Shown: in pieces, positions 60,299 to 64,000 of the stretch
Layout of the letters: each line of letters starts with the position of its first letter
How positions within the stretch are numbered: the first letter of the stretch is position 1
From: Sphingobacteriales bacterium 44-61
GTDB taxonomy: Bacteria > Bacteroidota > Bacteroidia > Chitinophagales > Chitinophagaceae
DNA: 64,000 nucleotides
NCBI GenBank assembly: GCA_001898405.1
Contig: MKTW01000002.1
Span: forward strand, 125,719 to 189,718
Direction of reading: 5' to 3'
Notes under the pieces: generated by a model
The model's database searches: none
Told to the model about the DNA's origin: nothing
The model's input: the letters and a program-made list of their open reading frames with translations, nothing else
Position numbers and translations under genes: made by a program

Positions 60299-60304
60299 CA
60301 GTTC

Positions 60305-62338
60305 ATGATCTCCCAGCAAACGATACAACAGATACTGAGCCGCCTCGACATCATTGATGTGGTCGGAGAATTTGTGAAACTCAAGAAACGGGGAACTAAC
60401 TACCTGGGACTCTGCCCTTTCCACAACGAAAAGACTCCTTCTTTCACCGTCTCACCCGCCAAGGAGATCTATAAATGCTTTGGTTGTGGCAAAAGCGGCA
60501 ATACCATCAGTTTTGTGATGGAGCATGAGAAGTACAGCTATGTGGAAGCGCTGAAATGGCTGGCCAACCGGTATGGCATCGAGATAGAAGAAACCTTTGT
60601 GAGTGAAGAGCAGAAACAACAGTTCCAGACCGCTGATAGCCTTTTCATTATAAATAATTTTGCACAGCAATTCTTTTCTGACAGGCTGTTCAATTCTGAA
60701 GAAGGCCAGGATATCGGGCTCGCCTATTTCAAAGAAAGAGGATTCCGGGAGGAGATCATCCGGAAATTCCAATTGGGCTATTCTCCTGAACAGAGAGATG
60801 CTTTTACCCGCGAAGCGCTGGCCAAGCAATACAATGCAGAATTACTGGTAAAAACCGGGCTGGTGGCGAACCGCAATGACCAGTTGATGGACAATTACCG
60901 CGGCCGCGTGATCTTCCCGGTGCATAACCATAGCGGTAAAGTGCTGGGATTTGGCGCCAGGATACTGAAAAGCAATGACCGCGCCCCCAAGTATATCAAT
61001 ACGCCGGAAAATGAGATCTATATCAAAAGTAAGATCCTTTACGGCTCTTATTTTGCACGGACAGCTATTGACAAAGCTGATGAATGCCTGTTGGTGGAAG
61101 GTTACACCGATGTGATCTCGCTGCACCAGGCCGGTATTGAGAACGTGGTGGCTTCCGGAGGCACTTCTCTTACTCCCGATCAGCTAAGACTGATAAAAAA
61201 ATATACCAACAACCTCACCATCGTTTATGATGGTGATAATGCCGGTATCAAAGCTGCCCTGCGGGGGCTCGACCTGGCATTGGAGGAAGGGTTGAATGTA
61301 AAACTGGTGCTGATCCCTGATAAGGAAGATCCCGACAGCTATGTAAACAAAGTGGGCGCAGCCGCCTTCACCGATTTTGTGCAACGGAATAAAAAAGACT
61401 TTATTCTTTTCCAACTGGACGTAGCCCTCAAGGATGCCGGTAATGATTCTGTGAAGAAAGCGGAAGTGGTGAACAAGATGGCGGAAACGATTTCCAGGAT
61501 CAATAAAGCAGAGGATTTTACCAGGCAGCAGGATTATATCAAACAGACTGCGGAAATACTGAAGATCGAAGAAGGAGGATTGCATTCGCTGGTCAACAAA
61601 TTTATCCGCGATCGTATTGCAACACTGGAAAGAAAACTTCCTTTTGAAGAAGCGCGCCTGCATGAAGAAAATGCAAGGCAGGCTGAGGCCACCAATTATG
61701 ACGACGCTACATTCAATTTGCTGTTCAAGGATGAATTGCAGGAACGCGAAGTGGCCAGGATCTTACTTGAATACGGGATCAAAAAATGGGATGACTCCAA
61801 ACTCGTGGCAGAATACATTTTTGAAGAGATCCCCGATGAATCCCTGATCGATAATGCAGATGTGATACTGTTGATCGCTGCATTCAAGGAGCTGTTGCAA
61901 TCCAATTTGCAGCAGGCACATAAGAATTACTTCATTTACCATCCCGATACACGGCTAAGCACACTTGCTGTTTCCCTGCTCAATTTCCCTTACGATGAAA
62001 GCGAAAGATGGCGCAGTGAGTTCAGCCAGAACAGCGGCTTTCAGCAAAGCCTTTTCCAGCAAAGCTTTGAAGACTTCATGCGCACTTTACAGAAAGACAA
62101 TGAAGAGCAATTGAATAAGTTTCTTAAGATAGATGAAGACCGCACCAATGAAGAAGTAGACTCTGCGATCATTTATCTCAAGCTTCGCAAAGTAAAACGC
62201 ATGTTGCTCGAAAACCAGGCTGATCTTGAAAAGGAGCACTCAGATGAAGAGCGTTATATGCTTCACCAAACCCATGAGCATTTGAAGCAGATGGAAATTG
62301 AACTGACGAAAAAAATGGGAGCAGTTATTTTAAGATAG
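60305..62338 (+). CDS. dnaG: DNA primase
   Basis: 677 residues. The CHC2 zinc finger is CPFHNEKTPSFTVSP with CFGCGKSG. The central core has FGARILKSNDRAPKYINTPE. The TOPRIM domain has CLLVEGYTDVISLHQAG and IVYDGDNAGIKAALRG, giving the metal-binding Glu and Asp residues. The C-terminal part (about 450-677) is long and helical and should bind the replicative helicase. It makes RNA primers for replication. The ATG at 60305 (MISQQTIQQIL) is chosen; an upstream in-frame TTG at 60296 overlaps the promoter box. Not in an rpsU-dnaG-rpoD operon, unlike many bacteria. Confidence 0.97.
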   Translation: MISQQTIQQILSRLDIIDVVGEFVKLKKRGTNYLGLCPFHNEKTPSFTVSPAKEIYKCFGCGKSGNTISFVMEHEKYSYVEALKWLANRYGIEIEETFVSEEQKQQFQTADSLFIINNFAQQFFSDRLFNSEEGQDIGLAYFKERGFREEIIRKFQLGYSPEQRDAFTREALAKQYNAELLVKTGLVANRNDQLMDNYRGRVIFPVHNHSGKVLGFGARILKSNDRAPKYINTPENEIYIKSKILYGSYFARTAIDKADECLLVEGYTDVISLHQAGIENVVASGGTSLTPDQLRLIKKYTNNLTIVYDGDNAGIKAALRGLDLALEEGLNVKLVLIPDKEDPDSYVNKVGAAAFTDFVQRNKKDFILFQLDVALKDAGNDSVKKAEVVNKMAETISRINKAEDFTRQQDYIKQTAEILKIEEGGLHSLVNKFIRDRIATLERKLPFEEARLHEENARQAEATNYDDATFNLLFKDELQEREVARILLEYGIKKWDDSKLVAEYIFEEIPDESLIDNADVILLIAAFKELLQSNLQQAHKNYFIYHPDTRLSTLAVSLLNFPYDESERWRSEFSQNSGFQQSLFQQSFEDFMRTLQKDNEEQLNKFLKIDEDRTNEEVDSAIIYLKLRKVKRMLLENQADLEKEHSDEERYMLHQTHEHLKQMEIELTKKMGAVILR

Positions 62339-62344
62339 GTGCCC

Positions 62345-62869
62345 TTATTTTTTATCGGCAAGCAGCATATCACTATAAGAAACTTCTATCAGATCTTCCG
62401 GCCTCACTTTCAATTCCCTCATATAATGATCACACTGGGCCCGCAGCTCAGCCGCTGAAATATCAACACCGATATTACCGGCTTCTATTTCCATAAAATG
62501 ACCGAGCCCCGGGACTTCATCAATATGAAACTTCACATTGTTGATGTAATAGATCTCCCTTTTCTTTTCCACCACCACTTTTATCCCATTGGATTTGCGC
62601 AGCACCTCTTTTAAACCGGCAGCATCCGGTATTTTCACCAGGTTAAAATCAGAATGTTTGGGGCCGGCCTGGTTGCTACGCTCATAAAAAATAAGATTGT
62701 TCTCGATATTCCCTTCCCTCAGTTTTAATCTGCCGTTGGGAACATTAAAATACGTATCGGTCTGATGATCGGTGCCTTTAAAGGAAGCGGCATGGTTCAG
62801 TAAGTATTGCCGGATAAAATCCGGATCGGAGCAACGTGCTTTTATTTCGATATTGAGATGTTGTGACAT
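62345..62869 (-). CDS. CYTH-domain protein (class IV adenylate cyclase-like)
   Basis: 174 residues from the ATG at 62869 (MSQHLNIEIKARC); the open frame continues upstream but adds an unlikely 28 residues. The CYTH marks are NIEIKARC near the N-terminus, QTDTYFNVPNGRLKLREG, YERSNQAGPKHSDFNLVK and VKFHIDEVPGLGHFMEIEAG. The family binds triphosphates and two metals inside a beta tunnel. Relatives are annotated as class IV adenylate cyclase or thiamine triphosphatase. The activity here is unproven. It ends 6 bases from dnaG (convergent). Confidence 0.88.
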   Translation of the reverse strand: MSQHLNIEIKARCSDPDFIRQYLLNHAASFKGTDHQTDTYFNVPNGRLKLREGNIENNLIFYERSNQAGPKHSDFNLVKIPDAAGLKEVLRKSNGIKVVVEKKREIYYINNVKFHIDEVPGLGHFMEIEAGNIGVDISAAELRAQCDHYMRELKVRPEDLIEVSYSDMLLADKK

Positions 62870-62969
62870 AGATGCAAGATAGTCGGCACCAGGGTTCAGG
62901 AATTCAATGTCAATAAAAAAGGTTTGCTGCTTTCGCAACAAACCTTCAATCAATTTTTAATCAGTAACC

Positions 62970-63428
62970 TTACTCTGCCACCGCAGTAGATTGTCTTTTG
63001 CGGACAACAGGAGCATCTTCCACCCTACTATCTTCACCTCTTACAAACCGCATAGCGCTCCAAACATGATCCAGTTCCACCCTTTCGATACTTTCGTATC
63101 CTTCGCAGGTTAACCGGTTCCAGCTACAGTCTCGGTTCAGATCAGTAACGATCTTGGAAGTGGTTTTGGGGTAGGCCACCCAGAACTTGGAATCGTCTTT
63201 CAAAGAGGGCATTACATCCTTCAGGATACCGTTCAGTTGGTTCTCATTCACGGCAAATACCAGCGCAAAATCAATCTTCCGGTTCTTCAGAAGCGGGGTC
63301 ATGTTTTTGGCGAATGAAAGTTTGCTGAATTGTTTCTCGATGGAGGAGGGTAAACCCTGGATTAAAAGATTCTTCTCGTCTGTCAGTTGTAACTTTTCGA
63401 AAACTGTTGGTAACATACTTTGAATCAA
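62970..63428 (-). CDS. Hypothetical protein (DUF3052-like)
   Basis: 152 residues, starting at 63428 or at the second ATG at 63416 (MLPTVFEKLQL). The core (IDFALVFAVNENQLNGILKD, KFWVAYPKTTSKI, CSWNRLTCEGYESIERVELD) looks like an alpha/beta domain resembling DUF3052 proteins. The last 20 residues are charged and low in complexity. No catalytic motif is seen. A -7 box lies at 63499-63506, about 70 bases upstream. Confidence 0.75.
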   Translation of the reverse strand: MIQSMLPTVFEKLQLTDEKNLLIQGLPSSIEKQFSKLSFAKNMTPLLKNRKIDFALVFAVNENQLNGILKDVMPSLKDDSKFWVAYPKTTSKIVTDLNRDCSWNRLTCEGYESIERVELDHVWSAMRFVRGEDSRVEDAPVVRKRQSTAVAE

Positions 63429-63498
63429 TTTTTAGTGGATTTCTGGCAAGGCATCCTTAGAAGATGCTCATTGTCAGTGTTCTCATTTGCAGGGATTG

Positions 63499-63506
63499 CA
63501 AAGATA
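63499..63506 (-). promoter_or_regulatory. -7 box (TATCTTTG) for the DUF3052-like gene
   Basis: Exact TAnnTTTG match on the minus strand, with a leader of about 65 bases to the ATG at 63428. No clear -33 element at the usual distance. Confidence 0.5.
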
Positions 63507-63720
63507 AACAAAAATGCCGGGAAGGGAACCGTATTTCAAGAAAAACGCGCCCACGCTGGCTTTGAAGCCCTCATTTGAGCGTAAAAATCTACTTTTTAAC
63601 CAGGAAGCTGCTCATCCCTATCATGACATATAAACAGGTGATTATATGATAAAACTTATATCTCTTCCGCCATTTGACTAATCAATGTATAACTTACAAG
63701 TGCAAATTATTTTATATAGA

Positions 63721-63752
63721 AAAAGAGCTGTCCTTCATCAGACAGCTCTTTT
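63721..63752 (-). terminator. Terminator of the M48 peptidase gene
   Basis: AAAAGAGCTGTC and GACAGCTCTTTT form a perfect 12-bp stem around an 8-base loop, with T-runs on either strand. It lies about 40 bases past the stop of the peptidase gene on the minus strand. Confidence 0.85.
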
Positions 63753-63791
63753 TTGTATTCATTAGATTTCGATTAGAAATCAATCCCAGGC

Positions 63792-64000
63792 TTATTTTGA
63801 AACCGGTTTATAGTATTTCAGCGCCTCCGGCATCAGCTTTTGCAGTTGTTCGATCCTCTTGCCTTCACTCGGGTGAGTGCTGAGGAATTCCGGTGGTTTC
63901 TGGCCGCCTCCGGCTTTTTCCATCCTCTCCCATAAAGGAATAGCTTCCTGGGGATTGTACCCTGCCATTGCAGCGAATTTAAGCCCCCAATCATCGGCTT
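63792..64000 (-). CDS. M48-family metallopeptidase, C-terminal end only
   Basis: The last 69 residues of a minus-strand frame whose start lies beyond the right edge. The readable part (ADDWGLKFAAMAGYNPQEAI, then LWERMEKAGG, PPEFLSTHPSEGKRIEQLQK) is the conserved tail of YggG/LoiP/BepA-type zinc peptidases; STHPS.. is the usual closing motif after the HExxH domain. These proteins act in the periplasm on misfolded outer-membrane proteins. The HExxH site is not in the window. Confidence 0.88.
   Translation of the reverse strand, partial: ADDWGLKFAAMAGYNPQEAIPLWERMEKAGGGQKPPEFLSTHPSEGKRIEQLQKLMPEALKYYKPVSK

Larger units (their letters stand above)
63429..63791. other. 363-base intergenic stretch
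   Basis: Contains the promoter box (63499-63506) of the gene to the left and a terminator (63721-63752) of the gene to the right. The middle part is AT-rich. Short open frames here do not look coding, and no RNA gene is recognised. Confidence 0.6.

Overview
The window reads as chromosomal DNA of a Bacteroidota bacterium, most likely the Chitinophagaceae/Chitinophagales (inference, not a database match). Support comes from a type IX secretion (CHU_C-type) C-terminal sorting domain, LytS/LytTR two-component genes, an ABC permease fused to an M1 peptidase, a DUF2911 lipoprotein, many SPII lipoproteins, rare Shine-Dalgarno sequences, and ten exact copies of the Bacteroidota -7 promoter element TAnnTTTG placed in front of genes. 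About 55 genes on both strands are packed tightly. There is one tRNA (Lys, CTT), no rRNA, no CRISPR, no intact transposase and no phage block.

Layout. 1-10.9 kb: a truncated Tat-exported Gfo/Idh/MocA oxidoreductase, csaA-ogt, cdd, lepB, an NtrC-like regulator without a DNA-binding domain, pdhB, ypdA, a thiolase and a large T9SS-secreted protein. 11-19.5 kb: an EmrB/QacA exporter, gamma-glutamyltransferase, a very acidic small protein, an Lrp regulator divergent from ppsA, and a lineage-specific secreted protein. 19.7-24.1 kb: tRNA-Lys, a beta-lactamase-fold hydrolase, and AraC regulator - exported amidohydrolase - ankyrin lipoprotein. 24.2-32.9 kb: a TPR lipoprotein, then a LytTR/LytS pair divergent from an ABC ATPase and an ABC-permease/M1-aminopeptidase fusion. 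32.9-36.9 kb: a five-gene minus-strand cassette built around an MbnP-like lipoprotein and an MbnH-like di-heme peroxidase. 36.9-46.7 kb: an MBL hydrolase, three-domain ligD (NHEJ), an OmpR/EnvZ-type pair, universal stress protein, TPR protein and gpsA. 46.9-64 kb: small secreted and acidic proteins among striking palindromes, a Xaa-Pro aminopeptidase with an aldo/keto reductase, rhlE, pullulanase, a GMC dehydrogenase with its small subunit, a methyltransferase, an EF-G paralogue, dnaG, a CYTH protein and the tail of an M48 peptidase.

The strongest candidate for a poorly described system is the MbnP/MbnH cassette at 32.9-36.9 kb. Two anchored lipoproteins resemble the MbnH/MbnP pair, in which a di-heme enzyme oxidises a tryptophan of its partner to make a copper site. 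They are encoded with a Cys/His/Met-rich one-TM small protein, a His/Met-containing DUF2911 lipoprotein and a beta-barrel-like protein with a CxxC just after its signal peptide. No methanobactin biosynthesis gene is seen, so this looks like a stand-alone envelope copper system.

Other features worth following are a 34-bp-arm near-perfect palindrome, a second palindrome built from CAAAGA units, a 16-bp GCGAATGG tandem repeat whose relative also sits in frame in the LigD linker, and several promoters whose -7 box lies 3-7 bases from the start codon, which suggests leaderless or nearly leaderless mRNAs.
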